The translations under genes and the position numbers were made by a program. 12,198 nt of DNA from DSAR01 sp034437315 (GTDB taxonomy: Bacteria > Chloroflexota > Anaerolineae > B4-G1): positions 1 to 12,198 of the forward strand of contig DAOTUC010000234.1 of NCBI GenBank assembly GCA_034437315.1, given 5' to 3'. Shown here in pieces: positions 5,413 to 12,198 of the stretch (the stretch's first letter is position 1; each line of letters starts with the position of its first letter). The notes beneath the pieces are model-generated. The model was not told where the DNA came from. It did no database searches and saw only the letters and a program-made list of their open reading frames with translations.

Positions 5413-6801
5413 ATGCATATGTCGAAATCATTCGATCTCATCGTCATCGGTTCCGGCGCGGGGATGAACGTCGCCGCTCGGGCCGCCGGGCGCGGCATGC
5501 AAGTAGCCGTCGTCGACAACGGCCCCCTGGGCGGGACGTGCCTGAACCGGGGTTGTATCCCCTCCAAGGTTATACTCTACCCGGCCGACGTCATTCGCAT
5601 CATCCAAGATGCCCGCGCCGTCGGCGTTTATGCTACAGTAGAGGAGGTGGACTTCGATCTAATAATGGAGCGAACCTGGGAAATCGTCCTGGATGGGCGG
5701 CGCGAGATGGCATACGGGGTGGCCCAGACGGAGAATGTCACGTTCTTCAACACCGACGGGGCCTTCATCGACCATCACATTCTCCAGGTGGGCGACGAGC
5801 GTATTGAGGCCGAGACCATCGTCATCGCCGCCGGCGCCCGTCCCCTCATCCCGCCTATCGAAGGGCTGGCGGACGTCGGTTACCTGAATAGCGCCACCGT
5901 GTTCGACCTCGAAAGCCCGCCGGAAAGCCTGACCATCGTCGGCGGGGGCTACATCGCGGCCGAGTTCGCTCACTTCTTCTCCGCCATTGGCGTCCAGGTG
6001 ACCGTCGTCGGACGCAACCCGCGCCTCGTTCCCGAAGAGGAACCGGCGATCTCGGAGACGCTCAAGCGCAAGATGGCCGAATACTGCCAGGTGCACACCG
6101 GTTATGAGGCCGTCCGCGCGGGGCGGGCCGGCGACGCCAAGTCGATCACCGCTGTGAGCAGCGCCGACGGGTCCACGCGGACGTTCACCGCCCAGGAAAT
6201 TCTGATCGCCGCCGGTCGCCGCTCGAACGCCGACATCTTACAGCCGGAGAGGGCCGGGATTGAGACCGACCGAGGCGGTTGGATCAAGACCGACCCCTAT
6301 TTACGGACCAACCGGGAAAATATCTGGGCGCTGGGGGACGCCCGCGGCCGGTACATGTTCCGCCATACCGCCAATTACGAGGCGGAGGTCGTGTGGACCA
6401 ACGCCTTCACCGAAAACCGCCGCGCCGTCGACGAGCACGCTGTCCCCCACGCCGTGTTCACCCATCCCCAGATCGGGTCGGTCGGCCTGACGACGGCCCA
6501 GGCGCAAGCCCAGGCGGATCACGACGTCCTGGTGGGCGTCAAGCGTTACGCTGACACCGCCAAGGGTTTCGCCATGGCGGAGGAGGATGGTTTCGTCAAG
6601 GTCGTCGTCGAAAGCGGGACGGGTCGCATCCTGGGCGCCCACGTCATCGGCCCCCACGCCGCCATCCTGGTCCAACAGATCGTCTACGTGATGAACAGCC
6701 AGGAGGGGAACTACCTCCCCCTGGCCCGTGCTCAGACGATCCACCCGGCCATGAGTGAGGTGGTGATCGGCGCGCTGGGCAACCTGAGGCCGGCAGGGTA
6801 A
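5413..6801 (+). CDS. Pyridine nucleotide-disulfide oxidoreductase, dihydrolipoamide dehydrogenase-like
   Basis: This is a FAD enzyme of about 460 residues that passes electrons between NAD(P)H and a disulfide through a redox-active cysteine pair. Visible in order: FAD-binding VIGSGAGMNVAARAA (from residue 11), the redox pair GGTCLNRGCIPSK (C43, C48), a second Rossmann motif VGGGYIAAEF (178-187), the FAD-binding LGD (309-311), and the dimer-interface active-site HPAMSE (H444, E449). There is no C-terminal cysteine pair, so it is not a typical mercuric reductase. The second Rossmann strand ends in VVGR (R203), which leans toward NADPH rather than NADH. The substrate is open: lipoamide, mycothiol-like or another disulfide. 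ATG 5419 fits better than ATG 5413 because AGGAG (5408-5412) is 6 bases before 5419 and touches 5413. No 2-oxoacid dehydrogenase genes adjoin it. Confidence 0.9.
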   Translation: MHMSKSFDLIVIGSGAGMNVAARAAGRGMQVAVVDNGPLGGTCLNRGCIPSKVILYPADVIRIIQDARAVGVYATVEEVDFDLIMERTWEIVLDGRREMAYGVAQTENVTFFNTDGAFIDHHILQVGDERIEAETIVIAAGARPLIPPIEGLADVGYLNSATVFDLESPPESLTIVGGGYIAAEFAHFFSAIGVQVTVVGRNPRLVPEEEPAISETLKRKMAEYCQVHTGYEAVRAGRAGDAKSITAVSSADGSTRTFTAQEILIAAGRRSNADILQPERAGIETDRGGWIKTDPYLRTNRENIWALGDARGRYMFRHTANYEAEVVWTNAFTENRRAVDEHAVPHAVFTHPQIGSVGLTTAQAQAQADHDVLVGVKRYADTAKGFAMAEEDGFVKVVVESGTGRILGAHVIGPHAAILVQQIVYVMNSQEGNYLPLARAQTIHPAMSEVVIGALGNLRPAG

Positions 6802-6827
6802 TTCAACAATGTCACATTCGCCAATCC

Positions 6828-6880
6828 AGACTTCCAAAGTCTAGAGAGTGGCTTGGAAATACACGAAAGGTCAGCTTTCG
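6828..6880. repeat. Short palindromes between the flavoprotein and cyclase genes
   Basis: AGACTTCCAAAGTCT (6828-6842) differs by one base from the palindrome at 4216-4230. CGAAAG-GTCAG-CTTTCG (6864-6880) is a perfect 6-bp hairpin 62 bp after the flavoprotein stop codon. No strong T run follows either, so termination is not clear. The 15-bp palindrome seems to be a scattered small repeat. Confidence 0.45.
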
Positions 6881-6954
6881 CAAGACTTTAGTCGAGCATA
6901 GGACCTGTCAAAGATTTTGGAGTAGGCCGTCTAGCCGCCTAGAAAGCATAGCAC

Positions 6955-8565
6955 GTGAAGCAAACCGATTATCTCTATCAAGACGTACCGCCGGGTCTCT
7001 TTGCCGAATGGCGAGGCCGTCCCCTTTATATCATCTACGTCTATTTGCGGGGACAACTAACTCTCACACTGCCCGCTTTTCTCGGCGCGCTGGTCTTCAA
7101 TTACATCATCACCGACGTCGTCTGGTACGATCTGATAGGCGTGATAACCAGCGTCGTCGCTTTTGTGACGCTCATGGCTTACGTGTTCTACCATCGCTAC
7201 TCGACGACCATCCGCGCGTTCCTGGCTCAGTTGATCGCCGGTCAATTGCCCGGCCCGGAGCTGGCGACCCGCACGTGGATTGAGGCGATCAACTTTTCCC
7301 CGCTGGTGGTGGGGCAAACGACGAAAGTCGCCATCCTGGCTTACGCGGCCCAGGCGATCTATTTCTTCGTCGCCACCGATTTCCACCTCAAGCTCGTGCT
7401 CCAGGGTTGGATCGTCAGCCTGGTCTCAACCGTAGCCATCGCCTTGGTCTTTTTCCTGCTGTACCTGGAAAAGATGATGCAACCGGTCGCCCATCTGGCG
7501 ATCCTGGAAGGGGCTGAGGCGGATCTCAGCCATCCCCACGTCCGCCGTTTTCAACTACGACACAAGCTCCCGATCCTCATCCTGCCGGTGATGATCGTGC
7601 CCCTGTCGATGTTGGGGCTATTCGGTTACAACCAGGCGGTCACGCTGGGCGGGGATCAGACGACCAGTCTGCTGCTCACCGTCTCCGTCGTCGTCTTCGC
7701 CGGCGGCGTGGCGCTGACACTGACGCTCTCGCTGGTCCAGAACGTGATTTCCCCGATTGAGGCGTTAGCGCGGGTGATGAACGCTGTTTCCGCCAACGAC
7801 CTCGGCGCGCGGGTCCACCCCAGCACCAGCGACGAACTGGCCGATCTGGGGCTGCGCTTTAACGCGCTGGCCCAGGAAATGGCGGAGCAGGAACTGGTCA
7901 AGGCCGCGTTCGGGCGATACGTCAGCGCCGCCGTGCGCGACGGCATCCTCAGCGGCAATATCCAGTTGGGCGGCGAGCGCCGGGAGGTGACCATCGTCTT
8001 CAGCGACATCCGGGGCTTCACGTCCTGGTGCGAGCAGACGGCGCCGGAACAGGTTGTGCGGACGCTCAACGCCTATTACGAGAATCTGGTGCAGATTCTG
8101 TCCAAATACGGGGGGACGGTCACCCGCTACACCGGGGATGGCGCGTTGGTGCTCTTTGGCGCGCCGTTGGACGACCCACATCACGCGCTCCACGCCGTCG
8201 AGGCGGTGCTGGAGGCTCACCGCCTGTTGACCAAGTTCAACGAGATCCGTCAGATCGCGGGCGCTTTCGAACTGCGCACCGTCTTTGGTATCCACACAGG
8301 GGTAGCCGTCGTGGGCAGCGTCGGATGCGACGCGCGGGCCGAGTATACCCCCATCGGGGATTCCGCCAACGTCGCCAATCGCATTGAGGGCTTGAACCGG
8401 GAATTGGATACAAATATCCTCATGTCAGACGATACCTACCGGCGCATCGTCGACGCCGTAATCGTCGGTAAGTCGGCCGAGACGTCGGTCAAGGGGCGAT
8501 CTGAATCTGTCAAGGTGTACGAACTTCTGGGGTTCAAGCCTGATTTTATCCCCGGGCGAGCATGA
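6955..8565 (+). CDS. Membrane class III adenylate/guanylate cyclase with HAMP domain
   Basis: The 536-residue protein has six predicted helices (about 36-58, 62-80, 120-140, 152-172, 205-225, 238-262), a HAMP linker (about 262-313) and a cytoplasmic cyclase domain (about 340-527). Metal aspartates are D351 (FSDIRGFTS) and D395 (YTGDGALVLFG); transition-state residues N472 and R476 (ANVANR) are present. The position that is usually lysine before the GD motif is R391, and its partner is T465 (EYTPIGDS), as in class IIIb enzymes. The lysine-to-arginine change makes the substrate less certain. The membrane part has no named sensor domain. GTG 6955 is the earliest possible start because an in-frame TAG ends at 6951; no good ribosome binding site precedes it. 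The 3' end overlaps the convergent transglutaminase gene by 20 bp. Confidence 0.9.
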   Translation: MKQTDYLYQDVPPGLFAEWRGRPLYIIYVYLRGQLTLTLPAFLGALVFNYIITDVVWYDLIGVITSVVAFVTLMAYVFYHRYSTTIRAFLAQLIAGQLPGPELATRTWIEAINFSPLVVGQTTKVAILAYAAQAIYFFVATDFHLKLVLQGWIVSLVSTVAIALVFFLLYLEKMMQPVAHLAILEGAEADLSHPHVRRFQLRHKLPILILPVMIVPLSMLGLFGYNQAVTLGGDQTTSLLLTVSVVVFAGGVALTLTLSLVQNVISPIEALARVMNAVSANDLGARVHPSTSDELADLGLRFNALAQEMAEQELVKAAFGRYVSAAVRDGILSGNIQLGGERREVTIVFSDIRGFTSWCEQTAPEQVVRTLNAYYENLVQILSKYGGTVTRYTGDGALVLFGAPLDDPHHALHAVEAVLEAHRLLTKFNEIRQIAGAFELRTVFGIHTGVAVVGSVGCDARAEYTPIGDSANVANRIEGLNRELDTNILMSDDTYRRIVDAVIVGKSAETSVKGRSESVKVYELLGFKPDFIPGRA

Positions 8566-10951
8566 GCAAGACCCACAACCGCCAGCGCAGACGCTGCCAG
8601 GACCGGATCGCCCATGCACGGTCGGCTCGGTCCGGTTCGCGTGGGCTATAGGTCGTCTGCACGTACAGGTCTGAGAGGGTGTGAATCTCCCATTGAATTG
8701 GGCGGAGCACGCGCCCCCATCCCCTTTCCAGGATTAACGCTTCGACGCGGGTGGTCAGCGTCCGCGAGAACTCGTGTGGCGTATCCCCTGGATGGAGCAT
8801 TTGAAAGCGAGGGGCAGCGCTCAGGCGGCGCCCACTGCGTCGCAAGCGGTTGTAGAGCTGGTGAATGGCCGCAGCTGGCTTGAGGGCGCGCAGCCGCAAT
8901 CCATCGACCGTTACCCACGCGAGGGACAGCCCAACTATCACCCCCACAACCCCCAGGAGGCCCACCCACCAATCCCAGGCCCTGACATCCCACCAATTGA
9001 CCACCGGTTCCAACGTCTCGCTCGGCTTGGCCCAGGCGATGTCCTCCTCAGGAGACGCGCGCTTGATGCGCTCGAAACTACTCGTCGGTTCAAAAGCCAC
9101 CCATCCGTATTGGGGAAAGTAGACCTCCACCCAGGCGTGGGCCTTGTCCGCGGTCACGATATACTGGGCGCTGCCCCAATCGTAATATCCCGACGCATAA
9201 CCCACCGCCAGGCGGGCGGGCAGGCCGGCCGCCCGGGCCAGCACGACCATGGCGGATGCGTAGTAATCGCAATAGCCCTTCTGTAAATCGAAGAGAAAAT
9301 AGGCGACCACATCTTCCCCGGACGGCGGTTTGGGGATGTCCAACGTGTAGGGGAATTGGCGCAGGTAGGATTCGATGGCGATGGCCCGATCGTAGGGAGT
9401 GGACGCCGTCGCGGTCAGATCGCGCGCCAGCGATAGCACCTGGGGCGGGAGCGTATCCGGCAACCACAGATAACGGGCCGTAATCCACTCCGGATAATCG
9501 GCGCCGGCGGCCTGCAGGGCCTCCTCGCTGACGACGGGGATCGCCGAATCGACGCGATAGGTTTTCGCCTCAATGATCCCGCCGAATGCGTCCCAGTGCG
9601 AGCGCCAGGCGACGCGATAATTGTGATCGACGGCGAGCACGTCCCCGGCGGCGTACAATAACGCGCCCACGTCCTCCACGATCTCCACCTCCTGGCGCAC
9701 GATGCGTTGGGTGGGCAGCGTCTCGGTGACGAGCTGGTGACCGGCCCGATAAGCCTCTATTTCCACCCGCTGGGTCTGCCACCCCCGGCCATTGTAGACG
9801 TCGTAGGTCAGGCTGCGCCAGTAATAATTGGGAATTGTCTGGCGTTCTGCCGAGATGACATCCGGCGGTCCCGGCGGCAGATCGCCGGTGCTGACCAGCA
9901 TGACCAATTCCCCCGAAAGCTCTGGGCCGGAGCGCAATAGGTGTTGTCGAGGTAGACCGCCATAATAGACCGCGTCCAGGGGCGTTGACTTCGGGCGGAC
10001 CGCCGGGCGCTCCACCCCCAACGAGTCCGAGAGCGCATCCGCCTGCTCCGACCTTTCGCGCCGCATATCCCCCATCCAGTCGACGATATCGCGCAATGAA
10101 ATAGAGGGCGCCATCGCAGACAGCGCGACTAACGCCAGGGAGAGGAACAACGCGACTGTCAGCGCCTCAAACCCAATGTCGGGGAAGTCGATGTTGAGCA
10201 ACATCCAACGCCGGACTCTCATATCGTAACCGATCAGGGCCAACAGCCCCAGGATGGCGCCCAGCATCAATAACGAGATGGAGGGATTCGCCCTGGCGTA
10301 GGAGAGGGTGATCATCAGGAGCGCGCCGGCCGGCGCTACAGCCACGACCGGTCGCTCACGTCGTTTCAGCGCCCAGGCGGCCCAGACGCTCACTTCCCAC
10401 AGCGCAAAACTCCACACCAGCGCCACGGCGACCGGGTCGTAGATCGCCTCACCCCTGAGGAGCAGGGTCAGCCACCCGTATAGCCGGTTCCACAGAATGC
10501 CCAGGCCGTCCATCAGGCCGGTGAAGGCGCTCAGGAACGGCGTCCAGTCAGGGGGGGATAGATTAGGAACGTTGGATAGCCAATCCGGTTTGGGCGCCCG
10601 GTTCCACAACGTCAGCGCGCTGTATAGAACGGTCTGCCACTGGGAGTGTATCAGGAGCCACAACGTGGAAAACAAGGTGTCTCCCAGAGAACCGACGCGC
10701 ACGAAGACCAGGCCCACCCCGAAGATCGACCCCAGGACGCCGGCCGTCCACCAGCGGATGGTCAACGCAGCCAACCCCCATCCCGCCAGTATGCCGGCCG
10801 CGGCGACTGTCCACAACAACGCTGTGTCCAAACCGCGCACTACATCCGCCAGCCCCATCACTGCGCTGCCGATGGCCAACAGGAGCAGGGTCAGCAATAA
10901 GATATTTCGCGCGCCAAATCGGCGCGCGACCCATCTGATCCAACGGCTCAT
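8546..10951 (-). CDS. Membrane-anchored transglutaminase-like protease (TgpA/DUF3488 type)
   Basis: The 801-residue protein has an N-terminal membrane part with helices near 17-35, 42-64, 68-86, 172-195, 202-218, 225-241 and 262-280. A large outside domain follows, then a helix at about 660-681 and a cytoplasmic tail resembling DUF4129. The transglutaminase core is at about 520-630, with catalytic C561 (KGYCDYYASAM), H605 (KAHAWVEV) and E621 (VAFEPT) where aspartate is more usual. From the family, such proteins act as cysteine proteases or amide-bond enzymes at the cell surface. The start at 10951 is chosen over upstream codons because GGAGGGAG (complement of 10957-10964) is 5 bases before it and its ATG overlaps the TGA of the DUF58 gene (ATGA), which indicates translational coupling. 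Confidence 0.88.
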   Translation of the reverse strand: MSRWIRWVARRFGARNILLLTLLLLAIGSAVMGLADVVRGLDTALLWTVAAAGILAGWGLAALTIRWWTAGVLGSIFGVGLVFVRVGSLGDTLFSTLWLLIHSQWQTVLYSALTLWNRAPKPDWLSNVPNLSPPDWTPFLSAFTGLMDGLGILWNRLYGWLTLLLRGEAIYDPVAVALVWSFALWEVSVWAAWALKRRERPVVAVAPAGALLMITLSYARANPSISLLMLGAILGLLALIGYDMRVRRWMLLNIDFPDIGFEALTVALFLSLALVALSAMAPSISLRDIVDWMGDMRRERSEQADALSDSLGVERPAVRPKSTPLDAVYYGGLPRQHLLRSGPELSGELVMLVSTGDLPPGPPDVISAERQTIPNYYWRSLTYDVYNGRGWQTQRVEIEAYRAGHQLVTETLPTQRIVRQEVEIVEDVGALLYAAGDVLAVDHNYRVAWRSHWDAFGGIIEAKTYRVDSAIPVVSEEALQAAGADYPEWITARYLWLPDTLPPQVLSLARDLTATASTPYDRAIAIESYLRQFPYTLDIPKPPSGEDVVAYFLFDLQKGYCDYYASAMVVLARAAGLPARLAVGYASGYYDWGSAQYIVTADKAHAWVEVYFPQYGWVAFEPTSSFERIKRASPEEDIAWAKPSETLEPVVNWWDVRAWDWWVGLLGVVGVIVGLSLAWVTVDGLRLRALKPAAAIHQLYNRLRRSGRRLSAAPRFQMLHPGDTPHEFSRTLTTRVEALILERGWGRVLRPIQWEIHTLSDLYVQTTYSPREPDRADRAWAIRSWQRLRWRLWVLLMLARG

Positions 10952-12198
10952 GCTAACTCCCTCCAGGGCGCGTCGTGCGGTTGGCGGATCGGCGTCGCGT
11001 GTCCGGTTCCAAATACACGCCATTCCCAACGCCCCTGTTGTCCCAACTCAATATCCAACCCGCCAAGCAAGTCCTGGGTAATGACGTCATGCGCCACCCC
11101 CAGATCGTCCAATCTCGCCGCGAGCTGGTGCATAGCGCCCGCTGACCGGGGTGGGCGATCTCCCTGGCTCGGCAAAGACGGGTTTGGGAAAGAGGCCGGG
11201 TCCAGCAATAGGGCCGTGGGTATACATCCCCGCCGTCTGAGATGCATCAACGGCTCAATCCAATCGCCCGAGCAGGCGGCGGTGATGATGACCAGGCTGT
11301 CGTGCTGCCCCAACGAGGGGCCGACGTGGGTGAGCAAATCGGCCAGCGAGCGTTCCCCGGGGGAAGCGACAGCCAGCGCTCGCAGGATTTTCCATCGTTG
11401 GGCTTCTCCCGACCTCGTCGGGAGCCACGCTAAATTTTCACCCTGGACCGCCAGCCCAACCGCTCTACGGGAGCGCAATCCGCGGTCCGCCAGGGAGGCG
11501 GCCAGGATGACGCCGTGCTCCTCGGTCGAATCCATGCCCTCGCCGACTTGCGCCCGGCGATCCAGGTCGAGCAAAATCCACCAGTCGCCGGCTGGCGTGC
11601 CATCGAACAGGCGCACGTAGAGCGACCCCCGGCGCGCCGAGGTCGGCCAATGAACCCACCGCAAGCTGTCGCCGGGCGCGTACTCCCGCACGCCGGAGGC
11701 GCTGACGGTGCGATCGGGGGCGTCGATGCGTGGACGCCCCTCGCCGGATCGTCCGCCGGGGGCTACCTCAATGGAGGGCAGGGGCACGATGGGCGGCAGA
11801 ACGAGCAACGGCGCCGAGGCCGGATAGTGAACGGACACGCGATACAATCCAAACGGATCCCCGGAGCGCAGGCTGGTCGGCCCCAGCGTAAAGAGGCCGC
11901 GCAAGGCGCAAATCGCCTGGCTATGCCACCGAATCGAGCGATAACTCCCCAAACTGGCGACGCGACTGGCGCCATATCCCGGCAGCGTGGAATGGTCGAT
12001 CATCTCGGCCCATACGGCCGGCGCCCAACCATCGTTGGAAAGGGTGAAACGCTCCACCAATTGATCCCCAACCTTGGCCCAACCAGAACGCTGCTCCCGT
12101 TTGAGGCGCAATCCACCGACCAACGACTTGGCCCACAGGTAGGAGATCAACCAGGCTCCGCCCAACCCGACCAGCAACATCACCCATCCGCGATAGGG
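10948..12198 (-). CDS. DUF58 domain protein, MoxR partner (5' end outside window)
   Basis: About 416 codons are visible. An in-frame GTG lies at 12183, but the frame is open to the window edge (residues PYRGW precede it) and DUF58 proteins usually begin with more membrane sequence, so it is treated as partial. One hydrophobic helix (MLLVGLGGAWLISYLW) is followed by a beta-rich part. Then comes the DUF58 signature VREYAPGDSLRWVHWPTSARRG, shown here as key residues R-Y-GD--R-W-S-R, and a von Willebrand A-like core (WWILLDLDRRA, DSLVIITAA). In MoxR operons DUF58 proteins are thought to work with a MoxR AAA+ ATPase and a transglutaminase in envelope or cofactor maturation. The stop codon overlaps the start of the transglutaminase gene by 4 bp. 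Confidence 0.87.
   Translation of the reverse strand, partial: PYRGWVMLLVGLGGAWLISYLWAKSLVGGLRLKREQRSGWAKVGDQLVERFTLSNDGWAPAVWAEMIDHSTLPGYGASRVASLGSYRSIRWHSQAICALRGLFTLGPTSLRSGDPFGLYRVSVHYPASAPLLVLPPIVPLPSIEVAPGGRSGEGRPRIDAPDRTVSASGVREYAPGDSLRWVHWPTSARRGSLYVRLFDGTPAGDWWILLDLDRRAQVGEGMDSTEEHGVILAASLADRGLRSRRAVGLAVQGENLAWLPTRSGEAQRWKILRALAVASPGERSLADLLTHVGPSLGQHDSLVIITAACSGDWIEPLMHLRRRGCIPTALLLDPASFPNPSLPSQGDRPPRSAGAMHQLAARLDDLGVAHDVITQDLLGGLDIELGQQGRWEWRVFGTGHATPIRQPHDAPWRELA

Noticed and set aside
5413..6801. Mercuric reductase (merA)
   Set aside because: The redox motif fits the wider family, but the C-terminal cysteine pair and an N-terminal heavy-metal domain are absent, and no mer genes adjoin it.
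10952..11029. Upstream start giving a 26-residue longer transglutaminase protein
   Set aside because: The extension overlaps the DUF58 coding region, while the ATG at 10951 has a strong ribosome binding site and an ATGA overlap.
10497..11081. 194-codon plus-strand ORF
   Set aside because: It is antisense to the transglutaminase/DUF58 junction, is low in recognisable motifs, and has a proline/arginine/threonine-rich shadow composition.

Overview
The window looks like chromosomal DNA of a Chloroflexota bacterium, probably from the Anaerolineae/Caldilinea/Roseiflexus side of the phylum. This is inferred from three things. The first gene ends in the 'YLPLV..' tail seen on many secreted Chloroflexota proteins. 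The coding DNA is moderately GC-rich and encodes a MoxR-type DUF58/transglutaminase module and two class III cyclases. The intergenic DNA is packed with short palindromic repeats. No rRNA, tRNA, CRISPR array or full-length transposase gene was found.

Layout. 1-397 is the 3' end of a secreted protein gene. 398-1167 is a gene-free stretch with three nested or adjacent inverted-repeat elements. 1168-2361 holds two related small multi-pass membrane proteins in one operon. 2371-2466 is the first of three copies of a palindromic repeat. 2502-3506 is a soluble class III nucleotide cyclase with an N-terminal zinc ribbon. It converges on an HNH endonuclease (3583-4125, minus) across a perfect 12-bp stem-loop. 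4126-5412 is a 1.3-kb repeat-rich region: a decayed inverted-repeat element, repeat copy 2 interrupted by a miniature transposon with an 8-bp target duplication, a minus-strand terminator, a candidate 47-residue ORF, repeat copy 3, and a pair of divergent sigma70-like promoters sharing their -35 boxes. 5413-6801 is a pyridine nucleotide-disulfide oxidoreductase. 6955-8565 is a membrane adenylate/guanylate cyclase with a HAMP domain. 8546-12198 (minus) is a transglutaminase/DUF58 operon that runs off the right edge.

How the parts fit. Two class III cyclases of different architecture (soluble zinc-ribbon and membrane HAMP) suggest cyclic-nucleotide signalling. The DUF58 and transglutaminase genes overlap by 4 bp and are the usual downstream partners of a MoxR AAA+ ATPase, which I would expect just beyond position 12198.

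The most unusual part is 4893-5310. A near-consensus promoter fires leftward through repeat copy 3, which on that strand reads as a hairpin followed by six U. Next come a short ORF and a second hairpin with a U-rich tail. This looks like an attenuated small gene or a small RNA, and I could not match it to a known family.
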